The notes beneath the pieces are model-generated. The model was not told the DNA's origin and did not search any database. It was given only the letters and a program-made list of their open reading frames with translations. 64,000 nt of DNA from Chondrus crispus (taxonomy: Eukaryota > Rhodophyta > Florideophyceae > Gigartinales > Gigartinaceae), in assembly GCF_000350225.1 (NCBI RefSeq), contig NW_005179389.1, positions 310,001 to 374,000 on the forward strand, in the 5' to 3' direction. Made by a program: the position numbers and the translations under genes. This document shows, one piece after another, positions 10,801 through 21,282 of this stretch. Positions within the stretch are counted from its first letter, which is position 1. Each line of letters begins with the position of its first letter.

Positions 10801-12358
10801 TCTGACTGCGACGGTTCGATGACTCCTGCTTCTAACATCTTCTGTACTTCTTCGTCCTCGACCTCCCGAGCCTTTGGACCGGCTCGGTAGGGAGCTTGTG
10901 CGATGGGCCTGGTCTCTGGGACCAGCTTGATCCGGTGGACCGTCGTATTAATTTCACCGAGGGTCCCATCCCACATCTTAGAGAATTTCTTCAACATCCG
11001 TCGGAACCGCTCGCGCAGCCGTTCCGGCATGTGGCTCAGGTCGAGGTCCTCCACGTCCGGCGGTGGGGGCTCAATCCGCTGCTTCGGCTTCGACGATGCC
11101 GTCGCAGAGAGCCCACTCGACCGTTCTTCTGGCTGGTCCTCGCGCGCTTGCTCCGACGGTTCACATCTTGTCTCGCCCTTAGGCGCCTTGGTGGAATTAG
11201 GAAAAATTTCCTTCTTCCTTTCCTGAATTCCGAATACTTCACCAATGGTGGTTTTGCTCTCGAGCCCGGCCCTCGGGTGCGGTAATAATTCTGCCACCTT
11301 TTGCACCGTGACAGGGTACGTCCTAAAATTCGCAACGAGTAAACGAAATGGGCTGTCAGGCTCAACTTGAACGACACCATTCGTGCACGTCAACCCGTGC
11401 CTTTCGTACAACGACGAGTACGGCTGAACCACAACCAAGCCCGCCCTCTTCGAGGTGCATTCCACGACGCGTTGCGTCCCTGGCTCGATAGTCGTGGCTC
11501 TTGCCACTTTTACCTTAGGGGAAATTCGCTCCCCCTTTCCATCATTCTCGTCCTCTCCCGCGACGAGATTCTTCTTCCCTTTTCTCGTCAAGAACCGCCC
11601 AATTATCGGAACCTCCGAGAAGTCCGCCAACTCAACTGTTTTCTTCCTTCGATAAATTGCTTCCACAAACCGGTCACAGTAGTCCGCGCCTAGAATTAGC
11701 GGGACTGCTAGTTTTCGCATACAATAAACTCGGCTGCAGCCACAAATTTTCCAAGCCTCACAGGCATTCTTATTGTGACGAGAGTCCGGAGTGGCCTATT
11801 GTTCGCGTCGCCAATGTTTTGGGTCGGTCCGTAGGACACCAACATTTCCATTCCTGCCGGAAGTTCCGACCTTCGAACCAAATTCGGTCCGGCACCTGTG
11901 TCCAACACGGACAACACTCGACTCATCAATCTGACCGTTGGTCCAATATCCGCGTAAACTTTGTAGTTTTTTCGCGCGAGGACCAAGATCTTGTCAGGAC
12001 ATTCTTGTCGCTTAACCCTGTACCAGGGCATACGAATTTGATTCATCGGACGATCCTTGTCTCGACTTAGAATTTTCTTGACAACAGCCGGCTCCTTCGG
12101 CTTACCCCCTATTTCAACTACCTCCTCGTCGAGGCCTTTCCTTCTTGCTAGAGACGGGGAACGGGACTGAGTCCCGGACGCAGTACGTTGAACCTGCGCC
12201 TCTCGTGACTCTCTCGAGATTCCCCTCTCTAGTTTCCCTGCGGCTGCGGGTTCCTTCTCACGTCCGACGAAGCGGGCCCCGCGGCGGGCCCTCTGAAGGG
12301 TTGGTTCGACCCCGGCGTTGAAGCATTCGGCGTGTTCGCCGTCTGCGAATCGAACCAA
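7810..12358 (-). pseudogene. pol: Pol polyprotein, family B copy 1 (two frameshifts)
   Basis: Protease with DTGAG (near 11900), RT with FCVDYRRLN and YLDD (near 10440-10455), RNase H with DTDASDYQIG, integrase with HHCC and DDE (SDNGTQF, NGQVERFN), and a C-terminal chromodomain, YVIDKIVDHGYDEEKL ... TWEP. Compared with B copy 2, one base is missing in the A-run near 11710 and another near 10386, splitting pol into three frames. The integrase part (7810-10377) is intact here although it is broken in B copy 2. Pol starts in the -1 frame overlapping the end of gag. The chromodomain would guide integration to modified chromatin, as known for chromoviruses. Confidence 0.9.
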
Positions 12359-14513
12359 TTCTTGACCTTCAGATAACTCGTCGATGGTATCCCTAACCTC
12401 TCCATCGGAGACAACGCCTCATATATTCCCAAAACTCGGTGCATTTCCCGGAGGGAAAGAATGCACGTTGGCTCAGCCTGCCCCTTTTCGTAACAGTGAT
12501 AGCACACCAGCCCGTGCTTCTTGACGGGATATTGCGGCCTAGGTCCTCCACGGGCCGGCGTCCTTCCTTGACGTTGCGGCCTTCCCATCCAGACTGGCCT
12601 TCGAAACGTTGTACCGTTGTCTTCCATCGGAATGCGCGGCGCCGGCGTGTGGCCGCGCCCCCGGAACATCACCACGGGATCCGTGGGCTCTGAAAACGAC
12701 TCCGTCGTGTATGTGGACGTCGGTAAAGTTGACGACCCGCTTGCCCCGTAGCCCTCGTTTCCGTAGCCCTCCGATGGCTCAATATAATTGCCTTCGGCTA
12801 CCAATGCTCCTTCATAATGATTTTCGCTACTTCCGTGCGCACCGCGTTCATCTAACGCGGAGATTGACTCGGTTAAGTGGACGGCGGCGTGACCTTTACG
12901 ACCGGGATAAGAAGCCCTCGGCTTGTTCCCCGCCCTGAACGTCGACGGCGTCTGAATCGTGACCTTCTTGGTCTTCTTGTTCTTGGCGCGGCTCGGCGAG
13001 CCATGCGCCTTTGCGCAATTTACCAATCTCAAAAATGATACATCTCGGTTATCTTGTCGATACTGCGAGACCATGGGCTTCATACTGGCATCCAGCCCCT
13101 CGATGAACATGGTCATCTGGTCCTCCATAGAATAAACATTCCCACAGCGATTACTCGCGTCTGTTAGGCGAATGTAAAATTCCATCTCGTCTTCAGACGG
13201 TCTCTGCTGAACTTCTCGCAACGCGAGCACGGCTTGACGGATCGACTCATAGGTTGCGAAACTCCTCAACAACCACTTTACGGCCTCTGGCCAAACGGAC
13301 ACCTTTCCGTGATGGGACCCGGCCGTTGAGACACAGAAGTGTACTGTCTCAATGCGATGCCGCTTAGAAACTCGGGCAACAAGCGGATCGCTTGCCCCTC
13401 GTTCATTTCTTGAGTATCAAACTCTTGAACTAATTTTGCCAAAAAATCCAACACAAGGACCCCGTCCTCACCTGTGAACGTGTTGTCCTTCTTCACCTTA
13501 GGCGGAATATCTCTCCTGATTTTTCGCACGGCGGTCCGCCGGGATCTTGACAAATATGTCTGCGGGTTCCGCAAGCGGTACGTTCGGTACGAAAGTAATT
13601 TTTTGAAGAGGTAGTTGGTCGGATTCAGCTCCTCCAACTCCTCCCATCGCGGCCCGTGTCGCGTTGCGACGTCCTCTGTCTCAGCGTCCTTGTCTCTCTG
13701 CGAGGTAGACGAAGTGATCCCGCCCCGTCTGGAGGTAATTTCCTTGCCCTGCAAAATTCCGTTTCCTTCCTCTGAACGATGTTCGGAATCGCTGGCATGG
13801 TTCGACGAACCGTCGTCACCATCTGCCGAAAGGCCATTCGACTCGGTCATTGAGTCTTGGTCCTCCGCCTCGTCACTACAGCGACTCTTGCTCCTGCGTC
13901 GCAGATTCTTCTTCGAAGTCTTCGACTTGGAACTCCCCTGTACAGCGGCCTTGTCCTTCTTCGATCGACGGTCGCCTTCTCGACCCGTTGGGAGCGGCTC
14001 TTACCCGGCGGCCTGTTCAAGGTCCTTGAGACGATGAGCGGCGCGGTCAAACCTGTCGTCGATACTGGCTCTAAATTTCCCCAAGGACTCCAAAGCTTGA
14101 TTCGCGTCGCGCCTTGCGTCCTTGACTGAAAATTTCAACGAAGCTAGGACCTCCGGCTCCGGACCGTCGGTCGCATCACCTCGCTCCTTCTCGACGAGAT
14201 CCACTCGAGCCGATAGCTCTCCTAAAACGGTGTGGAACTCGGATGCTTGCAACTCCAGTTGCTTACGGACGAGGGCTAATTCAGCCTCGAGATTTTTCGT
14301 CATCTCTTGGTGAATCTCCTCGCCCATCTTCTCGAACCTGTAGGATAGGTTATCCTTGTCGGCTTCAATCCCCGTCGGGGATTCTTGACCTTCGGGATCC
14401 GTGGCCGTATTGCCCTGGCTTCGGATGCGAGGACCTCGCGGGATCCTCGACGCCCTTGCCGATCCGATTCTGCTCGCCCCGGGACCGACGTCCCCGGGGG
14501 CGCTTGTCGACAT
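12229..14513 (-). pseudogene. gag: Gag, family B copy 1 (premature stop and frameshift)
   Basis: ATG at 14513. The N-terminal third has a long predicted coiled coil (KKNLEAELALVRKQLELQ-type heptads), then a Ser/Lys/Asp-rich linker, the capsid-like domain (DVLVLDFLAKLVQ-type block), and a zinc knuckle near the end. In the knuckle the His is replaced by Gln (CYHCYEKGQAEPTC). A TAA at 14001-14003 accompanies a short deletion relative to B copy 2, and a frame change lies near 13290-13300. Gag is therefore broken here. The end overlaps pol by about 130 bp in the -1 relation. Confidence 0.85.
12232..12238 (-). promoter_or_regulatory. -1 ribosomal frameshift heptamer, family B copy 1
   Basis: The minus strand reads G GGA AAC in the gag frame, directly followed by the gag stop TAG (12229-12231). 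This is a known -1 slippery heptamer, and pol lies in exactly the -1 frame. B copy 2 has the one-base variant GGAAAAC at 44367-44373. I did not work out a downstream structure. Confidence 0.6.
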
Positions 14514-14654
14514 CGTTCGTTTCCAAAAACGAACCTAACTTAACACAAAAAAATAGAAAACGCTACAGCACCTAAATAAACGTACGTCGCAGAGACAACT
14601 CCTGTTGTCCGTTTCAGCTTACGCAGTTCCTAGGTCGGGTCTCCTGTACGCAGC

Positions 14655-14671
14655 TCTAGGTCGGGAGACCA
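14655..14671 (-). other. Primer binding site of family B copy 1
   Basis: The minus strand reads TGGTCTCCCGACCTAGA four bases inside the 5' LTR, identical to the family A primer site. A second partial copy of the motif (CTAGGTCGGG on the plus strand) lies about 25 bp further into the element, near 14630-14645. Confidence 0.72.
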
Positions 14672-14675
14672 CTTA

Positions 14676-15723
14676 TGTAGTGCGATGCGCCTGTCAGGCA
14701 GAGACCAAGGTCCGACGGTCCAACACGAACAACAACAACAAAAACAACAACTGCCAACGGCACAGCGCTACGGAGTGTTCGAAGCTCCCTGTCCTCTTTA
14801 AGCGGGTTTGCGGCCCGCAGTAGCTCGGATCCCTGATAGGGGGGGCACAGAGAAGGGCCCAGCCCGGGATCGGTAAATGGTGGTAGAGACTTGTAAAGGC
14901 AACTGCTCGACGAGTGTGGAGTGGGGCGCGTACTGAGGTACCCCGGTTCCACTGGGTTGTAAGGCCAATGCTCGTTGAGCTTCTTCGGCACCTTGTAACG
15001 CGACAAGGCCTTCGACGGCGGCGTCGCAACGCAGCCCGACAGGATGAAATGAAAGTAGCAGCGCTACGTCAACTGTGCCGCCCGATGGCTCGAAACACCT
15101 ACACCGGTTCGGTCGCAACCGAGGCCGATGGCACCAACACTGGCTTGTAACGCGACGATGCCCTTCGAGGGAGACGTCGTTGCAACAGTATCCGTCGGAA
15201 AATGGGTCACAGTAGCAGCGCTACGTCAACTGTGTCGCCCGATGGCAAAGACACCTACACCGGTTCGGTCGCAACCGAGGCCGATGGCACCAATACAAGA
15301 TAAGGGAAAAATAGATAGAATTAGAGATAGAAAAGGATAGGGAAATAAAGGAAAAGGAAAGGGAACCCCCGAGCGCAAAGGATAAAGTAATCTGTAGTTA
15401 AAGGGAATGTCTTGTAAAAGACGGACTTCAACCAAGGCGATATCAGACTCTGGCAACTCGGGTTACCTTTACTGACTTGGTGGTCAGCGGGCTAAGGTAT
15501 ATATCGCCCAGCCGGAGCCACTACAGTAGCTTGCGGCGCTAGATCCTAAATCTAATCTACTGTCAGCAAAATTAGTGCCAACTAATGAACTAAATAAAAT
15601 AGAATAATTAAAAAGTAAAACTGTGCAATTATTCACACGTGTGTCCCCCAACCCGGACTACTTGTCATATCCAATTATTTTCCTTTCACTTCACCCCCCT
15701 GTAGAGCCCTGTATTTCACTACA
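14676..15723 (-). repeat. 5' LTR of family B copy 1
   Basis: Length is 1048 bp. It starts TGTAGTGCGAT and ends ATTTCACTACA; the family consensus is a perfect 11-bp terminal inverted repeat, TGTAGTGCAAT...ATTGCACTACA. A TATATAT box lies at 15498-15504. Left of it (R-U5) is a CAA-rich stretch (about 14725-14757) and two tandem copies of a roughly 155-bp unit (about 15003-15297). Its U3 is of one subtype (type I), shared with the LTR at 17096-18150 but not with B copy 2. The right flank is a different element. Confidence 0.85.
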
Positions 15724-17021
15724 CGACGTCCGTCGCCAAGATCGTCCCGAGACAAGAAGGTCAAGACCGAAGGCCGCCGTCCCAAGTCCGGCCACGGAAG
15801 CCGACCTGACCCGGAGGATTTCTCCGGTTACTCGGGTGCATCCCCGCCCTCAGCTTCAGAGACGGACTCCGATTCGGACTCCGAAGTTGAGGCATTCACG
15901 GTACCACAACCGATCTTCGGCCCCAAGGCGAAGGGTGTCACGGTGCGGAAACCGACAAACCACCGCTTCCGAGGCGCGTGTAACTATCGAGCTTATCCTC
16001 TCGTGAATACAGACCCCACCGTCTATGCAAAGGTTTACGCCACGACGCGCAAACGCGTACAATATCTCCTCGTCGTAATGGGAGAGTAAAAGTTTAACGG
16101 GTCCGACCCGATCCAGGTCATCAGCTTCTTGGCTAGATGTAAGGAGAATTTAGACAATGCATAAATGTCGGAGGCAATGGCTCTCATGGCCTTGCCGCAT
16201 CTCCTCAACCCGCCGGCGAAGGAGGCGTATGAATCCCATCGAGGATACTTCCGACGCAATCAAGGGATTGCACCACCTTGTTCATAGACGGTCTCCTTCC
16301 GACAATCAAGCCGTTGGTTCTCCAAGCAGGGGAGACTCGCCCCCGATCCTCCTTCGAGGACACGGTGGCCAAAGTTCGCGCTCAAGGGGCGGCCTATCGC
16401 GCGCAGACGGCTGGCGCGAGAAGACGCGTCGACTTCGCGAGACCAGCCGCCGAGCAAGTGTTGGCGATGGCAGACAGTATGCCCTCATCGACAACCGCGG
16501 GTCTGACCCCGAGCTATCATACCGACCTGGGCGACGAGAACTTCCTCGCGAATGACGAGCCCTTTATCGCCGCGGCTGGGTCACCGTCATTTCCCACCGA
16601 GGGATCCTCATTCAACGACAAGGATTCGTTATTCTACGGAGAGCGGCGGCCGGCCTACAAGGACCAGCCCCGGCTTCCTAGACCCCGCGAGAAGTCTCCC
16701 GGTTTTGCCGGTCGAGAAGTACCCCGGGACATAAAGGCACCTTCCCCGCAAATTATCTGCTGCACATGCTACAAAGTCGGGGATCATATTAACCCCGACT
16801 GTAGCATGAGGGTGCGCGATGTGTCGCTCGTCCCTCATAATTTTGAGAAGCTCACGGCGGCACAGAAGGCTCGTGTTCCAGCAGACGCGTATTTGCGCGC
16901 AGTAGCCCTCCTCAGTTTCGAAGCTAAACGGCTGATCGCACCGGTCTTGCCGTCGAAGTCTCCCTCCGCTTCGCAGAAGTCAAGCCCTCCGAACGGCAAG
17001 ACCGCACCTCCGAAAAACTAG
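15724..17021 (+). pseudogene. gag: Gag relic of an unrelated gypsy family (E)
   Basis: This plus-strand fragment lies between two B-type LTRs and is opposite in orientation to them. Readable parts are a Ser/Asp-rich segment (about 15750-15900), a capsid-like block (NYRAYPLVN ... QYLLVVM, then GSDPIQVISFLARCKENL) interrupted by stops near 16088 and 16160, an apparent deletion near 16270, and an open C-terminal part from 16278 to 17021. The C-terminal part has the FIDGLLPTIKPLVLQ block typical of these Gags and a knuckle-like CCTCYKVGDHINPDC, where the Cys-His spacing is one residue too long. No pol follows: a B-type LTR begins at 17096. It is dead and belongs to none of families A-D. Confidence 0.7.
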
Positions 17022-17095
17022 GAGACCCCCAGCTGAAAACCGCGGACGTTCCTTCGCGGGATACCGCGTCACCCCCGCCCCTGAAGCCGCCGATC

Positions 17096-18150
17096 TGTAG
17101 TGCAATGTGCCTGGCAGGCCGCGAACACAGTCCGGCGGTCAAACAAAAAGAAGAAAAACAACAACAGCAACAACAACAGCAACAACGACTGCCGATGGCA
17201 CGCGGTACGGAGCGTTCGAGACTCCCTTTCCCCTTGTGTGGGCTTGCGGCCCACGGTAGCTCAACTCCAACGGGGGGCTAAGGGATGATGCCCGGCCCGG
17301 GAGGATAAGGGTGGTAGAGACTTGTGAAGACTTGAGGGCTCGACGAGTGCGGGTTTGGCTTGTCTACGAGGGTATAACCGCGGTTCGCTGGGCTGTAAGG
17401 CCAATGCTCGGCGAGCGTCTTCAGCACCTTGGGTATAATTCAAGGTCTTCGACGGGGGCTTGTTCAGCGCTACCCGACGGGATCGTAACCGTGTAGCAAC
17501 GCTACTACCGACGTGTTGCCTGATGGCTAAAAACACCCTCACCAGCGCGATCGCAATCGCGGTAGGTGGTACCAACTCTGTCTTATACAGTAAGACCTTC
17601 GACGGAGGCGTCGTTGCAACAGCCTTCCGACGGAACTTGAAACAATAGCAGCGCTACACAACGTGTTGCCCGATGGCCAAAACACCTACACCGGATCGGT
17701 CGCAACCAACTCCAGTGGAACCAACACAATTAAGGGAAAAATAGTGATAGAGATAGAAAAGAATAGGGAAGTAAAGGAAAAAGAAAAGGGAACCCCCGAG
17801 CGCAAAGGAAAACGTAATCTGTGGTAAAAGGGAGCGTCTTGGGAAAGACGGACTTCGACCAAGACGATATTCAACTCTGGCAACTCGGGTTACCTTTACT
17901 GACTTGGTGGTCAGAGGGCTAAGGTATATATCGCCCCGCCGGAGCCACTACAGTAGCTCGCGGCGCTAGATCCTAAATCTAATCTAATGTCAGCAAAATT
18001 AGTGCCAACTAATTAACTAAATAAAATAAAATAATTAAAAAGTAAAACTGTGCAATTATTCACACGTGTGTCCCCCAACCCGGACTACGTTTCATATCCA
18101 AATATTTTCCTTTCTTTTCACCGCCCTTTTCAGGTGCGTATTGCACTACA
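17096..18150 (-). repeat. 3' LTR of a third family B element (B3)
   Basis: Length is 1055 bp with ends TGTAGTGCAAT...ATTGCACTACA. It is followed on the right by TATCCCCCTT, which is the polypurine tract of a minus-strand element, so this is a 3' LTR. U3 is type I, with TATATAT at 17925-17931, and closely matches the right part of the LTR at 14676-15723. The left flank is the E gag relic. No matching body is present to the right beyond about 90 bp. Confidence 0.82.
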
Positions 18151-18240
18151 TATCCCCCTTCCGAGCGCTCTTGTACGCCGCTCCGCCATCGTATAATCTC
18201 CTCTCCGTTTCTCTCATCTGTACGGATAGTATCTCTGACG
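18151..18240 (-). other. Polypurine tract and 3' internal stub of B3
   Basis: The plus strand starts TATCCCCCTTCCGAGCGCTCT, almost the same as 34312 onward in B copy 2. Similarity fades within a few tens of bases, and the sequence then passes into an unrelated gene relic. B3 has therefore lost its body. Confidence 0.6.
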
Positions 18241-18249
18241 CCGCCTGGG

Positions 18250-19994
18250 GTGTCAACAAATCAAGTATTACACTACATCGTCGATGATGTAGTGAACGCC
18301 TCAGTAAACGGTGTAAACGGCCGCACCCCAATGGGACATAAAGTGAAGATATTCATTGATGTCGTCGGATTTGTGGGGGACTATCCAGCTTCGTCTTCAG
18401 TAGTAGATGTTGTCGGACACATCTGCAGGGCTCCCTGCACACTTTGCTCATTCAGAAGATTAAAAGAATCAGGTACTCAGGGCTCAAGATTTGGCTACAC
18501 AAGGAAGGTTCATGCCAGTAATTCTGCGTTTATGCGACACGGAGAGCGCCACAATTCCTTGCGAGAGAGTCACATCCCAGACGAGGATTCAAAGAAGCTT
18601 GGGATGGTGACTAACGAGAAATATTCAGATAGTTCCTGCCCTTTGCTTTATCTGCAACGGATTCTGGAATCAAAGAAGAGCAGCTTTGCTCTCGCGAGCA
18701 ATGGATTACCAGTTATTTCTAGCGACTTCGATGCTTTCCGTTGTAATATTGTCGCTCCCGACCATTTATTGACAGGATTGGCTAAGGACATCATCAACGT
18801 CACATTTAGGCCCTTCCATCTAAGGATTTGCGCATGGATGCAGATATGTACATTTGTAAGGCTTTGCGTGATAACGGTCTTCTACGCCAGAAAGAGGTAT
18901 TCAACAAAACGAAGAAAAAGCCACACGGCATGACGTTATCCGAATTGTTTTGTGTATTAGTCGTGTCAGTTCCGACAATGAGAGTAATAATCATGCGATG
19001 CCCTTCAGAACACATCATCCAGGACTGTTTTAAACTCCTCCAAAAATTACAACGTCTTGTCGCCCTCACGTACTGGTGGCCTGTGCAGGAACTGGACGGC
19101 AAAAAAGCTGTGGCTCTGGTTCATGAGGACAAAGATGCATACTTTTCAGATCTCAAATTTATGTCCAAGCAATATGTCCAGGAAGTCAACAAGATCTGTG
19201 GACAATCTGATGACATCAGGCAGCAACTGGATAAACCAAACCTTCATAGACTCATCGAAATGTATGAGCATACCATTCCTGCGTTCGGAAATGTCAGAGA
19301 GGTTATGGAATTAGTGTTTGAATCGGCCCACCAGCCACTCAAGGGATCTATAACCCGTATTAACAATCGCAATGCTCATATATTCGCAGTCGAGCACTGT
19401 GTGGGAAACGACTGGCAAGGAAGGATCGCTGCTCTGGGGAAGCATATATTTCACTCAGATGCGCGAACTCGGACGACAGCGAAAAGGGGACTTCGACGTG
19501 TTCTTCTGGGAGAAACAGCAGATCTGCTCGACAAGGAGAAGCACAGTGAGCTAATTAAAAATATAGACACGATACTGCGTAGTCTCTTTACGCCTGCACT
19601 GAAGGCACAGTTCCAAAAGGACACGATGATATCTAACTTTGGTGTTGCAAAAATATCTTTATGGAAGGCAAGAGTGAAAATCAGTAATAGGGACCTATGC
19701 AGTCACCTGAATATCACTCAAAACGAGGCAAATGAAATTGTGGACACATCAAGACTTTGGATTGATTCTTTACATCCTGCTATCCCACAACTCGAAGAAG
19801 AAACTCTTGACCAAGAGAAGGTCATCATCACCTTGTTCAAAAATGCAAGACGCGTAAGGGTATTTAACCCCGGACGCCATATCGGAAAACCGAGCGTGCA
19901 CGACACGATTTCCGCTAACTCATGTGTACAAATGTACTTAGATCCAATTAATGCGGAGAGTAAGATATTAACCTCAAATCCAAGGGCTGCGCAG
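18250..19994 (+). pseudogene. Transposase-like gene fragment with DxPA...GH...PCxxC motif (frameshifted)
   Basis: Two overlapping plus-strand frames (18250-18933 and 18828 to the A LTR) read as one protein with a frameshift near 18830-18850. The first part has GDYPA, then VVGHICRAPCTLC, the spacing of D-x-P-A ... G-H ... C-x2-C seen in tnp2-type (CACTA/EnSpm) transposases, and later DHLLTGLAKDI, resembling the D-x-M-H/L block of that family. The second part (LHRLIEMYEHTIP ... ESAHQPLKG) I do not recognise. The right end is cut by the A LTR at 19995; the apparent stop lies inside that LTR. Base composition is more AT-rich than the gypsy elements around it. The family call is an inference from a short motif; an unrelated host gene relic is possible. 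Confidence 0.4.
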
Positions 19995-20617
19995 TGTAGC
20001 ATAAACCCCCCGGTCGCGTTGGGGGTTTAGCTGTGGTTCTCCGAAGACCTGTGTACGCGAGAGAGGACAAAAACACACACACCAGAAAAGAACGCGGGCG
20101 GTGGTAGCGTCGTAGAGCGGTGGGGAGCGGACGCGAACACAGTACGAGGTAGAGCGGTTCGACGCGCTCGACGCCCCGGGGCGGCGCTAGTTAGCGTTCT
20201 AGCACCGACGGGCGGAGGCGGATCCAGCTCGCGCGCGTACGTTCGCGACCGCTACCCGCGTTAGTTTCTAGTTAACGCGCTCGCGTTAAGAGAACGCGTT
20301 TAGAATAAGCGGACGGGGTTAGACCTGCGGTGGAGGATCTGGTACCAAGCCCGTGCTTGTCCTTGTCCTCCCTCCGCCGCCGGTCGCCCTGTCATTTAAT
20401 ATACAAGTAAATAATCTATCATAACATATACTACAGTATCTAGGTAGCGCCTTACACGGTAAGCTCGCGCGCCTTACTCCGGATCGTCACGCTGTAAACG
20501 TGCACAGCGAGCAGCAAGCGCGTACTTACAGGCGCGGGTGTGCGCGCTGTAATGCATTTTGCGGGAGTACAGTAGTCACCCCGCGCGTTCAAATAACGTC
20601 CTCGCGATTATGCTACA
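19995..20617 (-). repeat. 3' LTR of family A copy 2
   Basis: Length is 623 bp with a perfect 10-bp terminal inverted repeat, TGTAGCATAA...TTATGCTACA. It aligns over its length with the A1 LTR, including TATATTAAA (minus strand, 20395-20403), the block around GACGGGCGGA(A/G)GCGGATC, and a terminal hairpin (AAACCCCCC ... GGGGGTTT, about 20001-20028), although overall divergence is large. A polypurine tract follows on the right, so it is a 3' LTR. The five bases on either side (CGCAG / GAGCT) do not match. Confidence 0.82.
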
Positions 20618-20655
20618 GAGCTCCCCCCTCAAGGGTGAACGTCCGCGTTCACTCT
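20618..20655 (-). other. Polypurine tract region of A copy 2, with a duplicate of the pol-end sequence
   Basis: On the minus strand this reads a G-run (about 20623-20628) directly before the 3' LTR, as expected for the plus-strand primer. The adjoining bases, GTGAACGTCCGCGTTCAC (plus strand, 20635-20652), nearly repeat the sequence at the pol stop (26943-26960). The shared core contains an inverted repeat GAACG...CGTTC. Confidence 0.65.
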
Positions 20656-21282
20656 TTTGGTAGCGCGCGGGGGGGGTTATAGTCCACGACAGCAATTCGA
20701 GTCCTCATGCGTACCCACCACGCGTGCTCTCCCACTCTCTGTAGCGCCGGGGTTGAGGTCGCGCGGCCGCTCTTACAGAATAAGCGACGTAGGGGTGCGG
20801 TGGTTCGCGTGACCGACGCGAAGGGGAGGAGCGGTAGTCATGAGAGCCGCAGCGGGGCGGTGGCTAACGGTCGCTGGCTCGAGGTCTCCCCCTTCTTAGG
20901 CCTGGTACCCTTGCGACGGGCGAGCGGAGGTGGCCTTGTGGGGCAAGGCGCGTCTCCTCCGGCTCGTACTGTGCCCCGGGCGACCCCAATCACGACGGCC
21001 TTTACAGCGCCCGTGATGACGCGTTCACCTGGCAGCTTATGCGCACCCGCCATGCGAACGCGTGGCGGTGGGGTACAAATTTGCCCTCGATTTTTTTTGG
21101 TTCTTCTATATCCACAACGGCGGCTAGTGTGTTGTCGGGCCGCGCGCCGCAGTCCCTGCCCTAGCTGACCGCGTGCCTTTCCTATATCGCCCCTTGCGCT
21201 TACCACTCTTGACGCGTTCTCCTTCAGTTTCCTTTTGACCCGCCCCTCTCCCGTGCCTCATCGCGTCCTTCCCTCGTTCCAG

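Larger units (their letters stand above)
7334..15723 (-). mobile_element. Ty3/gypsy chromovirus-type element, family B copy 1 (left end displaced by A1)
   Basis: Minus-strand order is 5' LTR (14676-15723), primer site, gag, pol with C-terminal chromodomain, then part of the long 3' non-coding region. The remaining 3' region, any antisense ORF and the 3' LTR would lie left of A1, outside the window. It is close to B copy 2 throughout the coding part. It carries at least three frame breaks and one premature stop, so it is defective. Confidence 0.9.

Noticed and set aside
15003-15297. CRISPR-like array in the B LTR
   Set aside because: There are only two long tandem copies (about 155 bp) without short spacers; they are LTR repeats shared by several B LTRs.
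19995-20617. Target-site duplication around the A copy 2 LTR
   Set aside because: The flanking pentamers CGCAG and GAGCT do not match, and the right side is element sequence, not host DNA.
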